A stretch of DNA of 38,078 nt, taken from positions 1 to 38,078 of the forward strand of contig JAGGVT010000008.1 of the NCBI GenBank assembly GCA_021157815.1, in the 5' to 3' direction. The translations under genes and the position numbers were made by a program. The notes under the pieces are model-generated. The model had not been told where the DNA came from. It made no database searches and saw only the letters and a list, made by a program, of their open reading frames with translations. The DNA is from a bacterium (lineage in GTDB: Bacteria; JAJVIF01; JAGGVT01). Shown here in pieces: positions 1 to 8,697 of the stretch; positions within the stretch are counted from its first letter, which is position 1, and each line of letters begins with the position of its first letter.

Positions 1-81
1 GCAAAAGATGTTTATGTTTCCGGCAAATATTTATATGCATTGACTCTTCATAATGGTATGCGAATAATCGAACTATGGTAA
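1..81 (+). CDS. 3' end of a beta-propeller-like (LVIVD-type) protein, partial
   Basis: Frame 1 is open from the window edge to a TAA at 79-81 and encodes 26 residues. The peptide has the rhythm VYVSGKYLYA followed by GMRIIEL, which resembles the 'V-x-G-x-Y-A-Y-V ... L-x-I-I-D' unit of LVIVD or related beta-propeller repeats in secreted bacterial proteins. A hairpin terminator follows about 70 bp downstream, which supports this being a true gene end. Only the last repeat is visible, so the family call is tentative. Confidence 0.6.
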   Translation, partial: AKDVYVSGKYLYALTLHNGMRIIELW

Positions 82-150
82 ATTCTCGTTTACCTCATTT
101 TATCGGGCAATTGGATTGCTGATATTTGGATAATCGGAATTCAGTGGAAT

Positions 151-174
151 AGCAGAGGGTTTAAACCCTTTGCT
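151..174 (+). terminator. Rho-independent terminator with the GCAGAGGG stem
   Basis: Two 12-base arms, AGCAGAGGGTTT and AAACCCTTTGCT, pair with one G-T wobble and are followed by ATTTTT. It lies 70 bp after the partial gene at the window start and before the promoter of the lipoprotein gene. The same stem sequence recurs at 6081, 31901 and 32923. Confidence 0.75.
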
Positions 175-199
175 ATTTTTCATCAAATGATTTGATTTA

Positions 200-208
200 T
201 GCTATAAT
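200..208 (+). promoter_or_regulatory. Extended -10 promoter for the first lipoprotein gene
   Basis: TGCTATAAT is a perfect extended -10 element. No good -35 box is visible 16-18 bp upstream. Transcription from here would give a leader of roughly 145 nt before the ATG at 361. The same TGCTATAAT motif occurs on the minus strand before the second lipoprotein gene. Confidence 0.5.
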
Positions 209-360
209 TGAACGCAAATGCTATGTTCATTATTCTGGGGATTCGTGGATTTTTCCAATAGTGGCAGATAGAGTGCATTGCTTTGCATTGCATTACTTAC
301 ATATAAGAATAGCAGTTTCTATCAGTACCTAATATATTTAAAATTTCCCGGAGGGATGTT

Positions 361-3246
361 ATGCGTTACCTATTTTTGGTCACTATTGCATTGTCATTGC
401 TTGTTTGCGGATGCTCATCCAATAGCAATGATCCATTTAATAATCCAGTAACACCCGCTTTTTCAGAATCGGAATCGATGCCTGTTGGAGTTAGCGACAG
501 GTTCCCGGATGGCTCACCCGCTGCGGGATTCGGCGTTATGGGAGTTTACAACCTGGAATTGAATCCTGAGCAGATGTCGGCGGAGCTGATATCGCTTCGT
601 ACAGGCGCATTAACAGATACACTGGAAGTTGTTGATATAACGAATTTTTTGTCGATGGCTCCATGTACCGATTGCGCGAAAATCAAAAGCGTCTCGCTTG
701 ACGTTGACGGTAATCTTGTTGTTTCAATCGGCATTAAGCATCCGTTTGAAGCAGGCGACCCGCTCAAGCCGATAACCGGACGGAATCGCGGAGATTTGCA
801 TGTTTTCAATGTCGAGGGAATTGTCGCTGCGCAGGATGCATCAACTATAGTTTTCCCGGCGATGGGTAACAGTATCGCGTCGGTACAACTTATAAACGCA
901 TCGGGATATACTCCCTATCTGGATGATGTCCTTGATGCGGAAGTGTTTGAGACTGATGCTGATATTCATCCATACATACTTCATTTTGATGATTACACCG
1001 CTGGTAATTTCCTGCCTGAAAATCCGATGGGATTCGAATCTGTAACCGACCCGCCACCGAGCGGGAATCTGGTCATGGCGATGGGGTGCGATTACGATTA
1101 CAAGGACTATGTCTTTGATCTTTCGGCTGGGGATATCAGTTACACTTACGCGATTGGCTGTACTTATGCGGTCAGCAGCGCATCGAAAAATGATAGATTC
1201 ACTCCTGAATATCGAGTTCCACAGCATCAGAAAAAAGCCGCGAGTGAGATTAATGTCATTCCTCTTACTGAAATGCTAAAAGCAACTCAACCGTTGGAGA
1301 CGGTAACGCTTCAGGTTGAGGTGGTTGACCCATCGCATGGCGTTGCGGTTGGAGAGGAATTAAACGAGATGGCGGCTGATTCATCAGTGGGTACAGTCGG
1401 AATTGAAATTCCGGGCGTTATTGGCAGTATTATTTCACAAGCTGGCAGTGCTGCAATTTCAGGAACGGGACATGATCCGACTGACCCGTTGCTTTTTGAA
1501 ATAACGTTCGGGAATGAACTGTCCGCAACTGAGGGCATCTATACAGGATTAATCAAGGTTACTGATGCTTATCCGCCGGGAAACAATGAGTCGCCACTTC
1601 TAAACGGCATGGACGGCATCAAGCGCGTTGGTCCTGTCTCGAATCCTCTTGAGGGCCTTTTTGATATTTCCGAATTTGCGACGTACGCGACTTTTGAAGT
1701 TGAGGTTGAACGTAGAAATCCACCCGTTGCGGATATCACAGTTGATGTTCCCTGCTGTGTAAATTTTGATGTTACGTTTGATGCCTCAGGTTCGACTGAC
1801 ATAGAGGATGATGCCGCGTCTATTCCGTTGAATTTTGAATTTGATTTCGATTATGACGGAATAACATTCGATATTGACAGGGCGATGTCAACTGATCCGA
1901 TTGCTGTAACACAATATTCCAGTCAAGGCATATATACAGCCGCGGTTCGTGTAACTGACAGCGACCTTGACACCAATATCGCAACCGTGACTTTCGGAGT
2001 TGGCGTATTGGTTCCCGGTGATCCTGAAATCGATATTACCGATGGCGTTTCGATTACTGATATCGATTATGCTCACGGAACGAAAGTTACAGGCGATTTC
2101 AACTGGCCCGGTGCGGTAAAAACGGTAACCAAAGGCACTGCGAGAGGGGATGGCTATATGTATATTGTGTTTTACGGCGTTCAGGGCGGAACAAGAAGCG
2201 TTTTCCTGACTAAATCCAATGATAACGGCCTGTCCTGGTCAACACCGGTGTCCGTGCATGATTATGACTCTACCGGTGAATATGGCGGATGCTCGATTGC
2301 CGCCGATGATACCGGCATTGTCTTGATTGTATGGGCGGACTGCTTCCATCGCGATCTTTTCCTTGAATACAGCCTGGATCACGGCGACACATTCGCATCG
2401 AATGAGATACGCAATTACTCTGATACTTACAGTTATGCGAATAACCAATACCGTTCGCCTGATGTCGCGATTGACCCGACCAATTCTGATAACATAACTA
2501 TCATTACAACGTCATGGATAAGAACCGGAACCAGTTGGTTTCTCAGTTGGACGGAGATGTATATACACAACAGTACAACGGGGCCCAGCGGCACTTTCAA
2601 TGAGGCTCTTCATCTGGATCGATATTTGGAAGATGCCCCATACAGCAAGAACATCTTTAACGCTCAAGTTCATTACGCGGTTGATGGCGATGCATATATG
2701 CTGCTTGGAGAAAACGCAAGGAATTACGTTTACAGGTCATCTGACAGTGGCGCGACATGGCCTAATAATAGCAGTCATCGATCAATAATATATATTGGCG
2801 GATGGCATCGCGAAATGAATTCAGTTCTAGATCCGACAAATCCCGATGTCTTTTATATGACAAGGGGTTATCGTAATATGCATTCAACAACATATCCAAT
2901 CAAGCTGTATAAAGCCACCAATGGCCTGAATTTAAGTCAGATTCAGGCACATGTAAATGACAGCACATCATCAATTCACAGGGCAAACAGCTCAGTCGCT
3001 GTCGATGATGGTGGAATTGTATATGTCATGTGGCAGTCGGAGGCATCCGGTAATTACGAGATAATGGTGGATTACTCCTGCGATGGCGGCGCGACATTTG
3101 GAACGGATGCTGTGTTTAATGCAGTGGATATCGATGATGAAATCGATTGTGATCTGCTGCCTGATATTGACGGCGCCGGAGTGATTTGTGTCTGGGAGCA
3201 GGATGGATTTAATTCAGGCGGGAAGCTGGTTGTACGTCAAGGTTAA
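361..3246 (+). CDS. Large PKD-domain lipoprotein with C-terminal propeller-like region
   Basis: This encodes 961 residues. The N-terminus is a lipoprotein signal peptide (hydrophobic residues 4-16, lipobox ending G17-C18, then a Ser/Asn-rich linker), so the mature protein should be membrane-anchored outside the cytoplasm. Residues about 50-300 form an unrecognised domain containing a CTDC pair. Residues about 453-545 form a PKD-type Ig-like domain (VTFDASGSTD, a FDFDYDG stretch, then YTAAVRVTD). The remaining 400 residues have repeated SxDxGxTW-like turns (SNDNGLSW, SSDSGATW, SCDGGATF), typical of BNR/sialidase-like beta-propellers; no catalytic residues can be assigned. The start is supported by GGAGGG 6 bp upstream. 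The same order of parts (lipobox, CxxC-bearing domain, PKD, propeller) is seen in the minus-strand gene ending at 6220. A surface binding or adhesion role is inferred, not shown. Confidence 0.85.
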   Translation: MRYLFLVTIALSLLVCGCSSNSNDPFNNPVTPAFSESESMPVGVSDRFPDGSPAAGFGVMGVYNLELNPEQMSAELISLRTGALTDTLEVVDITNFLSMAPCTDCAKIKSVSLDVDGNLVVSIGIKHPFEAGDPLKPITGRNRGDLHVFNVEGIVAAQDASTIVFPAMGNSIASVQLINASGYTPYLDDVLDAEVFETDADIHPYILHFDDYTAGNFLPENPMGFESVTDPPPSGNLVMAMGCDYDYKDYVFDLSAGDISYTYAIGCTYAVSSASKNDRFTPEYRVPQHQKKAASEINVIPLTEMLKATQPLETVTLQVEVVDPSHGVAVGEELNEMAADSSVGTVGIEIPGVIGSIISQAGSAAISGTGHDPTDPLLFEITFGNELSATEGIYTGLIKVTDAYPPGNNESPLLNGMDGIKRVGPVSNPLEGLFDISEFATYATFEVEVERRNPPVADITVDVPCCVNFDVTFDASGSTDIEDDAASIPLNFEFDFDYDGITFDIDRAMSTDPIAVTQYSSQGIYTAAVRVTDSDLDTNIATVTFGVGVLVPGDPEIDITDGVSITDIDYAHGTKVTGDFNWPGAVKTVTKGTARGDGYMYIVFYGVQGGTRSVFLTKSNDNGLSWSTPVSVHDYDSTGEYGGCSIAADDTGIVLIVWADCFHRDLFLEYSLDHGDTFASNEIRNYSDTYSYANNQYRSPDVAIDPTNSDNITIITTSWIRTGTSWFLSWTEMYIHNSTTGPSGTFNEALHLDRYLEDAPYSKNIFNAQVHYAVDGDAYMLLGENARNYVYRSSDSGATWPNNSSHRSIIYIGGWHREMNSVLDPTNPDVFYMTRGYRNMHSTTYPIKLYKATNGLNLSQIQAHVNDSTSSIHRANSSVAVDDGGIVYVMWQSEASGNYEIMVDYSCDGGATFGTDAVFNAVDIDDEIDCDLLPDIDGAGVICVWEQDGFNSGGKLVVRQG

Positions 3247-3260
3247 TTTACTCCCCCCCT

Positions 3261-3428
3261 GGGAGCGCTGGTCTCTGACCGGCACCTGTGTTAGGTTAAT
3301 AGAAATCAATAGAGTATATCTAACCGATGACATATCTAAAGACATGAGTTAATCAACCATGTTTGTTAGATTCCTGTTTTAAAATTTTAGTTAGACCGTT
3401 CAGGTGCCGGTCAGAGACCAGCGCTCCC
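3261..3428. repeat. Inverted-repeat element with perfect 28-bp arms
   Basis: The arms at 3261-3288 and 3401-3428 are perfect reverse complements. The left arm begins GGGAGCGCTGGTCTCTGACC and the right arm begins CAGGTGCCGGTCAGAGACCA. They enclose 112 bp of AT-rich DNA with no gene. The arm starts with the same GGGAGCGCTGG as the element at 8698-8798, so the two belong to one family. It fills the gap between the lipoprotein gene and the serS promoter. Confidence 0.85.
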
Positions 3429-3474
3429 AAGGGAAGATTTTTAATCTCCTCACTGCTTTCATCAAATCCAATGG

Positions 3475-3483
3475 TGTTATAAT
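3475..3483 (+). promoter_or_regulatory. Extended -10 promoter for serS
   Basis: TGTTATAAT is an extended -10 element 42 bp upstream of the serS ATG. The implied leader is about 36 nt. No convincing -35 box is present. Confidence 0.5.
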
Positions 3484-3525
3484 ATTTCTCTTAAAAACAG
3501 GAACGCCTGTCGGGAAAATAAGAAC

Positions 3526-4800
3526 ATGCTTGATTTGAAATCGATAATGGAAGAACCGGAACTCATTCAGGAAATGATGAAATTCCGTAATGTGGATATT
3601 AATTTGAGTGAGGTTATTGAGCTGGATAAAAAACGCCGCGATATAATCCAGGATGTCGAGGCGCTTAAACAGGAACGGAATGACAAGTCGAAACTGGTAG
3701 GTAAAATCAAGAAAGAGGGCGGCGACCCATCGGAGATAATCGATTCGATGGGCGGCATTTCGGATAGAATCAAGGCGTGGGACGCTGAACAGAAAGAGGT
3801 CGAGGATGATATAAAATCGATTGTCGAGGTACTGCCGAATATTCTTCATGAATCGGTGCCGCGTTCGCTGGATAAGGCTGATAATCAGGTGATTGAAACG
3901 GTTGGCGAGAAGCCGTCGTTTGATTTTGAGTTTAAGAATCATCTCGATTTGGCGCGTGAGCTGGACATCGTTGATTTTGAAGCAGGGGGACGAATCGCGG
4001 GAAATAATTTTGCCCTGTATAAAGGGCTTGGAGCGCGGCTTGAATGGGCGCTTCTCAGCTATATGATTCACGCAAATTCTGTGGAGGGCCCCTATCAGTT
4101 TATAATTCCGCCCGCGCTTGTTAATGAGGAGAGTTTTTATGCATCGGGGCAGCTGCCTAAATTCGCAGATCAGGCGTACAAGTGCGAGGATGATGACCTT
4201 TATTTAATACCGACATCTGAAACAGCTTTGTTGAATATGCATCGTGAGCAGATTTTAAAAGAGGACAATCTGCCGATTCTTTACACGGCGTGTACGCCAT
4301 GTTTCAGGCGTGAGGCCGGCACTTATGGCGCGGATGAACGTGGGTTGATTCGTATTCACCAGTTTAACAAGGTTGAGATTTTCAAGTTTACAACGCCTGA
4401 GACATCATACGATGAATTGGAAAATATGCTTGTGGATGCCCAAAAAGTTTTGAAACCGCTTGGTCTTCATTATCAGGTCAGCCTGCTTGTGAGCAGCGAT
4501 TTGGGGCAGCAGGCGGCGAAAACGTATGATATCGAGGTTTGGCTACCAGGTCAGGATGGTTACAAGGAAATCAGTTCAGTTTCAAATTGCGAGGATTATC
4601 AGGCGCGGCGGGGAAATATTCGGTATCGTGAAAAGGAATCGAAAAAGGTTCGATTTGTGCATACGCTGAATGGAAGCGCTCTCGCGACGCCGCGATTGAT
4701 GGTCGCGATTCTTGAACAGTACCAGCAGTCGGATGGCAGCGTTGTTATTCCAGAGGCGATACGGCCGTTTATGGCGGGATTGGACAGGATTACGAAGTAG
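3526..4800 (+). CDS. serS: Seryl-tRNA synthetase
   Basis: This 424-residue protein charges tRNA-Ser with serine using ATP in the cytoplasm, and its length matches bacterial SerRS. Residues 1-110 are the N-terminal antiparallel coiled-coil arm (LDLKSIMEEPELIQEMM onward, rich in K/E heptads) that grips the tRNA variable arm. The class II catalytic core follows: motif 2 is FRREAGTYGADERG with RIHQFNKVE after it, and motif 3 is the NGSALATPR segment near the C-terminus. An ATG at 3526 with a weak GGGAAAA upstream is the best start. It appears to be monocistronic, between an inverted-repeat element and a larger composite repeat. Nothing is missing or truncated. Confidence 0.98.
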   Translation: MLDLKSIMEEPELIQEMMKFRNVDINLSEVIELDKKRRDIIQDVEALKQERNDKSKLVGKIKKEGGDPSEIIDSMGGISDRIKAWDAEQKEVEDDIKSIVEVLPNILHESVPRSLDKADNQVIETVGEKPSFDFEFKNHLDLARELDIVDFEAGGRIAGNNFALYKGLGARLEWALLSYMIHANSVEGPYQFIIPPALVNEESFYASGQLPKFADQAYKCEDDDLYLIPTSETALLNMHREQILKEDNLPILYTACTPCFRREAGTYGADERGLIRIHQFNKVEIFKFTTPETSYDELENMLVDAQKVLKPLGLHYQVSLLVSSDLGQQAAKTYDIEVWLPGQDGYKEISSVSNCEDYQARRGNIRYREKESKKVRFVHTLNGSALATPRLMVAILEQYQQSDGSVVIPEAIRPFMAGLDRITK

Positions 4801-4832
4801 TACTTAAAATGCGTTATAATGAAAAATCAGAA

Positions 4833-5063
4833 TGGTACATTTCCGTAGGGGCAGGGTTTAAGAATGTTTCTCAGAACTCGTCTTTTTCTGTCATCCTGAG
4901 CGCAGCGAAGGATCTCTCCTCGACAGCGTGGATTAATTTCGTTTGGTTTAATCATCAACACCGCAACTTATAGATTCTTCGCTGCGCTCAGAATGACAAA
5001 CTTTTTCGCTCATCAGGAGTTCTGAGACACTTTCTTAAAACCCACCCCTATGATGTCGTACCA
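4833..5063. repeat. Nested inverted-repeat element, copy A
   Basis: Three levels of pairing are nested. The outermost TGGTAC (4833-4838) pairs with GTACCA (5058-5063). Outer arms of 34 bp lie at 4846-4879 and 5017-5050. Inner arms of 27 bp lie at 4889-4915 and 4972-4998, with the core GAGCGCAGCGAAG. The whole could fold into one long hairpin or cruciform. The inner arm family recurs at 21718-21826 and 23081-23190, and the outer arms recur with changes at 23028-23252. It encodes nothing convincing. Confidence 0.85.
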
Positions 5064-5167
5064 CACTATTTTTGACAAATTTTCACCTTACCCGACAGGC
5101 TCGTTAGTGAGAGGTAGTGAATGTGAACCAGTATCGATGCAACCCCTCACTCACGTTCGGGGCTCGG

Positions 5168-5198
5168 TTGATTTTCGAGGTTCGGTTTAACTTATAAT
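5168..5198 (+). promoter_or_regulatory. Promoter placing transcription start at the ATG of the CoA-transferase-like gene
   Basis: TTGATT (5168-5173) and a perfect TATAAT (5193-5198) are separated by 19 bp. The TATAAT ends 6 bp before the ATG at 5205, and there is no Shine-Dalgarno sequence, so the transcript would begin at or next to the start codon (leaderless). The rest of 5064-5204 shows no gene. Confidence 0.45.
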
Positions 5199-5204
5199 AA
5201 TCAA

Positions 5205-6002
5205 ATGCCCGATTATTCCCCAAAAGAATTTATGGCTGTTTTGATTTCACGCCGGATTAAAAACAACTGGCTGGTGTGGATAGGAACATCATCGGATATT
5301 CCCCGAGCGGGAGCGATACTCGCGAATCTTACACATGCTCCCAATTCCTCTATCATTCTAGGGCTTGATGAATATAACTTCACAGGTTTAACCCCTCGCG
5401 AGGGAAAGCCGCGTGAGGTTGATTTCCACGGGCTGACATCAAGCGTCGGAGCGTTGGAGTATCGAATGAAAACTCACAATCTCGTGGAGTTATTCGAGAA
5501 TATTTCAATGGTTGACTTTTTTGTAATCGGCGGGATGGAGGTTGACAAGTACGGCAACACGAATCTTATGGGCATCTATGACGAAGCGGGGAAGCTGATT
5601 GCGAAAGGGCCGGGACCGATAGGGGCGGCATCAATGGCGTCAAGCGCGAAAACGTATGTCATTTTCATGAACCGCCATGACAGAAAAACGTTTGTGGAGA
5701 AAGTCAGTTTCAGATCAGCTTTCGGATTCGGTGATGGCGGGAATCATCGCGAGGAATTAGGCATGGTGGGGAATGGGCCGTCTGTTTTGATTTCGCCTCT
5801 TGGAGTGTTTGATTTTCCCAAGCCTGAAAGAGCGATGAGATTGTTGAGCCGCCATCCGGGAATCAGCGTGAGTGAGATTCAGGACAATACCGGATTTGAT
5901 TTGGGGATTGTGTCGGAGGGAATGCAGACCAAAGAGCCATCGCGGGAGGAGTTGGAGATTTTGCGTGGTGTTATTGATATCGAGGGCGATTTGCGAATGT
6001 AG
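5205..6002 (+). CDS. CoA-transferase beta-subunit-like protein (GctB/IpdB type), orphan
   Basis: This 265-residue protein belongs to family I CoA transferases, beta subunit, most like the IpdB/glutaconate CoA-transferase B group. Visible family features are the RRIKNN..VWIGTSSDIPRAGAILAN opening, ANLTHAPN (matching the 'LTHAPD' motif), GGMEVDKYGNTNLMGI (matching 'G.A.VD.YGN.N'), a Gly-rich GPGPIGAASMASSAKT, and a C-terminal segment on PxLRLLSxHPGISVSEIQ. Active CoA transferases need a partner alpha subunit and a catalytic Glu in beta; the usual 'ENG/ESG' is replaced here by a GLDEYN stretch, so a CoA-transferase reaction is uncertain and an IpdB-like hydrolase is possible. No alpha-subunit gene is adjacent; both neighbours are unrelated. 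The start is set by the apparent leaderless promoter. Cytoplasmic. Confidence 0.8.
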   Translation: MPDYSPKEFMAVLISRRIKNNWLVWIGTSSDIPRAGAILANLTHAPNSSIILGLDEYNFTGLTPREGKPREVDFHGLTSSVGALEYRMKTHNLVELFENISMVDFFVIGGMEVDKYGNTNLMGIYDEAGKLIAKGPGPIGAASMASSAKTYVIFMNRHDRKTFVEKVSFRSAFGFGDGGNHREELGMVGNGPSVLISPLGVFDFPKPERAMRLLSRHPGISVSEIQDNTGFDLGIVSEGMQTKEPSREELEILRGVIDIEGDLRM

Positions 6003-6018
6003 GGATATGGCAAAAATA

Positions 6019-6039
6019 CCCCGGCGAGGGGACGCCGGG
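6019..6039 (+). other. GC-rich hairpin after the CoA-transferase-like gene
   Basis: CCCCGGC and GCCGGG arms enclose GAGGGGAC 17 bp after the stop codon. No U-run follows, so it may stabilise the transcript end rather than terminate. It may also be a degenerate intergenic repeat. Confidence 0.35.
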
Positions 6040-6080
6040 TTACAATTCAGGTTAAACAAAAAGGCAGAGGGTTAATTAAA

Positions 6081-6104
6081 AGCAGAGGGTTAAAACCCTC
6101 TGCT
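6081..6104 (+). terminator. Terminator-like hairpin with GCAGAGGG stem
   Basis: AGCAGAGGGTT pairs perfectly with AACCCTCTGCT around a two-base loop, followed by ATTTATTAAT. A half copy (GGCAGAGGGTTAA) sits just upstream at 6063. It lies between convergent genes and ends the plus-strand CoA-transferase-like transcript. Confidence 0.55.
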
Positions 6105-6150
6105 ATTTATTAATGAAAATATCCACAAAAGAATTGATTCAAAAATAAAA

Positions 6151-6180
6151 GAAAAAGACCCGGGATAGAAGCCTGGGTCT
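6151..6180 (-). terminator. Rho-independent terminator of the second lipoprotein gene
   Basis: On the minus strand AGACCCAGG and CCCGGGTCT form a 9-bp stem (one wobble), followed immediately by TTTTTCTTTT. It lies 40 bp past the stop codon at 6220 and is a textbook intrinsic terminator. Confidence 0.85.
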
Positions 6181-6219
6181 GATTGTTAAATTAAAATCAA
6201 GCAATCATGAAAACGACTA

Positions 6220-8562
6220 TTAATAATACATCGCGAAGAATATTTCACCCATCGACACATGAACTGGCAAGTCTCTCTGGTCATCCCAGACAGCGTACCA
6301 ATGGCCGTCAGGGCTGAATGCGACGTTGGGCCACCATTGCCTTGTCTCGACCGAATCATCCAGCCTGAAGGAAAAGGCGTTCAGCATGTCGGTTGGTGAA
6401 TCGGACACGTTGTAAATCTTGCACCAGTTATGGTATTCACCAGTTGGCTTGTTGTTCTGAATATGCATTATGTCGCCATTGTTTGGGTTGATATCATAAC
6501 TCCAATTGTTAGGATTGCTGTCAATTTTAAATGATGGGTCAAACGTTGTGTTTCCAGCGTATTTAATCGAGAAGTAATTTCCTGAATATGTACGGTATCC
6601 GCACCAGACATTGTCATCGGCATCGACACGAAAAAGCGGGAAGAATTCCGGTGTGGATGTTGCCGCGATATCGCTGACCGCACTGAGCGCGCCGTCATAG
6701 TACGCATGCCAAATCTGCCGGTTTGAATTTCCGTAAGCAGGGAGACCATCCCATGCCATGTGGAATACGCCTGTTGAATCCGCAATGGCGTCAACAGTGA
6801 TTCCAACTCCCTGGCCATTGCCGGGAGGAATATAGTTGGTCCACCTGTCCGGAGTCGCAATTGTGGTTTTGGGTGAAAACCCGCTTCCCTCATCAACAGC
6901 ATAAGAAATATAGGCCGGATTCGGAATGGTCTGTGTGGGTTCCTCGCCGCCGTATTCGGACATCATGGCAAGAACATCGCCATCGCTGTTTACCGCATAA
7001 GCTGAATAATCAGCATGTTTCCCGGGTTCGCTCGAAAAGGCGTAAACTTCAGGTTCAAAAGTTCCACTCGCATTTTTACGATAGACAATGCCGTTATTTT
7101 TCACATAGAAAGCGTAGAAGTCATCGTTTGGCGTAACTACCAGACCAATGTCGGAGATATATCCGGCGTAAATCTCTTCTGTAAACAACAAGCCAGTTTC
7201 ATCGCACTTAAAATACTCAACTTTGGATCCGCCCGGGTCATAATAGCTTGAGGCGATAATATGTGCTGTGCCGTCGGACGTTGTCGCGATTCGCTTGTCA
7301 ACGCACCACCACATATCCGTGTAAGAAGGATCAGTCAGTTTGGTTGGTGGAAGCACCCAGCCGTGAACGATTATTTCATCCGAGAAAATCGGGCTTGTTT
7401 CCGCCGGGGAAGCGTTGTTTGTAACTCTGAGACCGGCCAGATATGTTCCCGGAGCAGTATATGTCCAGTTTGTCGGCGGTGTTGTAGTTGAATCATCAAC
7501 GGTGAAATTGCCCGGGACACCATCCCAGTCAAAATCCCATTCATAAAGCACGATATCGTAACCGCCGTCATCATGGCTGCAGGAACCATCGAAATAGACA
7601 GTCGGGTCGATTTCCATGCGGACCTCATCCGGGTCAACGGTGAAACACGCGACCAAATCACCGCTTGCCTGTGAAACGTTGATTTCAACGTAGTTGTAGG
7701 TGCTGATATTTTGTCCATTCGGACTCAGCGCCATGATGAGCTGGTTGTATGTGCCTTCCGGCGCGCCCTGTGTGTTGGAGATTTCAACTTCGTAATATGG
7801 GTCGTTAAATGTCAACTGCACAGGATTGCCGGTGAATGGTATCGAATTCATATAAACAGCGGAAATGTTATCCTGATGGTCATCAACCTTGCATCTGATT
7901 GTCGCGCTTCCGCCTGTTGTTGTCAGTGTGCCTGTCTGAGACATTTCACTGATTTCATACGGCTCAGCGGTCATGCCTGGCAGATGTGCTGTAATCGCAT
8001 AATTAACCGCGGATGGCGATCCCGGAGGAAAATCGAGGAACATTGTCACGGTGTCCATCCCACCGGGACCCACTGGAAACGCACGGTTGGGGTCTTCTTT
8101 GGCAAATGCCGTGAATGGATAAATTCCAGTGATTGGTGTTCCCATGAAGTCGGTGTAGGAGTCCGGGTTAAGGACAGTTTTTCCGAACAGATTAAGATAC
8201 ATGACTCGCGCGTCATAGACCTGAATCGTGAGCGGATTTTCAAGCGTCAGCTCGATTTCCAAAACGGTGCCGACAACTCCGACAATTGCAAATCGGAAAC
8301 ATCCGCCCGGACATTTGTCAGGCAGGAATCCTGTGATGTCATAGATAAAATCTGACTGCCTGTTTTCGATTTGTGTGATTGTCTGAGTCTCAAGGTCGAT
8401 GTCAAAAGTTCCCTCATATAGAAGCGAAAGTTTGTCAGTTTGAGTATCGGCAGATGGAATCTGAGGATTATCAGGCTGTGTTGGCAGGGATGATGAGCTG
8501 GAGCATCCTGCAAAAACCGCTAAAAGTAATACTAGTAATATCGCGAATATTGATCGATTCAT
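6220..8562 (-). CDS. Second PKD-domain lipoprotein
   Basis: This encodes 780 residues. Residues 5-18 are hydrophobic and the lipobox is VFAGC at 16-20, followed by five serines, so the product is a lipid-anchored exported protein. Residues about 30-300 are an unrecognised beta-rich region that includes a CPGGC motif. Residues about 300-400 are a PKD domain (VYFDGSCSHDDGG, YEWDFDWDG, YTAPGTYLAGLRVTN). The C-terminal 380 residues look like a propeller, with repeated short blades such as ADDNVWCGYRTYSGN and FSPDGHWYAVWDDQRD. RBS AGGAAGTGG lies just upstream of ATG, and an extended -10 precedes it. Its architecture mirrors the 961-aa lipoprotein, pointing to an expanded surface-protein family. 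Ligand and role are unknown. Confidence 0.85.
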   Translation of the reverse strand: MNRSIFAILLVLLLAVFAGCSSSSSLPTQPDNPQIPSADTQTDKLSLLYEGTFDIDLETQTITQIENRQSDFIYDITGFLPDKCPGGCFRFAIVGVVGTVLEIELTLENPLTIQVYDARVMYLNLFGKTVLNPDSYTDFMGTPITGIYPFTAFAKEDPNRAFPVGPGGMDTVTMFLDFPPGSPSAVNYAITAHLPGMTAEPYEISEMSQTGTLTTTGGSATIRCKVDDHQDNISAVYMNSIPFTGNPVQLTFNDPYYEVEISNTQGAPEGTYNQLIMALSPNGQNISTYNYVEINVSQASGDLVACFTVDPDEVRMEIDPTVYFDGSCSHDDGGYDIVLYEWDFDWDGVPGNFTVDDSTTTPPTNWTYTAPGTYLAGLRVTNNASPAETSPIFSDEIIVHGWVLPPTKLTDPSYTDMWWCVDKRIATTSDGTAHIIASSYYDPGGSKVEYFKCDETGLLFTEEIYAGYISDIGLVVTPNDDFYAFYVKNNGIVYRKNASGTFEPEVYAFSSEPGKHADYSAYAVNSDGDVLAMMSEYGGEEPTQTIPNPAYISYAVDEGSGFSPKTTIATPDRWTNYIPPGNGQGVGITVDAIADSTGVFHMAWDGLPAYGNSNRQIWHAYYDGALSAVSDIAATSTPEFFPLFRVDADDNVWCGYRTYSGNYFSIKYAGNTTFDPSFKIDSNPNNWSYDINPNNGDIMHIQNNKPTGEYHNWCKIYNVSDSPTDMLNAFSFRLDDSVETRQWWPNVAFSPDGHWYAVWDDQRDLPVHVSMGEIFFAMYY

Positions 8563-8612
8563 AAAACCACTTCCTGTAATGGATAGATTGAGACGACAGA
8601 TATACAGGATAT

Positions 8613-8621
8613 ATTATAGCA
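8613..8621 (-). promoter_or_regulatory. Extended -10 promoter of the second lipoprotein gene
   Basis: The minus strand reads TGCTATAAT here, 50 bp upstream of the ATG. The -35 position is weak. The motif is identical to the one before the first lipoprotein gene at 200-208. Confidence 0.5.
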
Positions 8622-8649
8622 GAAGAATATGTATATGGCTATTTCAAAT

Positions 8650-8692
8650 AAGTTAGTAAGTTTGTAGGTTAGCAGGTTAGTAGGTTAAAAAG
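8650..8692. repeat. Short octamer array (AGTTAGTA/GGTTAGCA type)
   Basis: About five 8-bp units of the AGYAGGTT/AGTAAGTT type run here, the reverse complement of the AACYTRCT units at 21073 and 36840. The array ends in TTAAAAAGAGAAACCTG, which abuts the inverted-repeat element. A closely similar junction occurs at 10514-10541. Confidence 0.7.
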
Positions 8693-8697
8693 AGAAA

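Noticed and set aside
3400-4071. A 223-codon frame on the minus strand over serS
   Set aside because: It is antisense to the N-terminal half of a certain gene and starts inside an inverted repeat.
5064-5204. tRNA or other RNA gene in the gap before the CoA-transferase-like gene
   Set aside because: No acceptor stem, CCA or TΨC-like GTTCRA arm with a matching stem was found, here or elsewhere in the window.
7711-8355. A 214-codon plus-strand frame within the second lipoprotein gene
   Set aside because: It is antisense to a gene with a signal peptide, RBS, promoter and terminator, and the peptide is rich in Cys/Trp/Arg typical of shadow frames.
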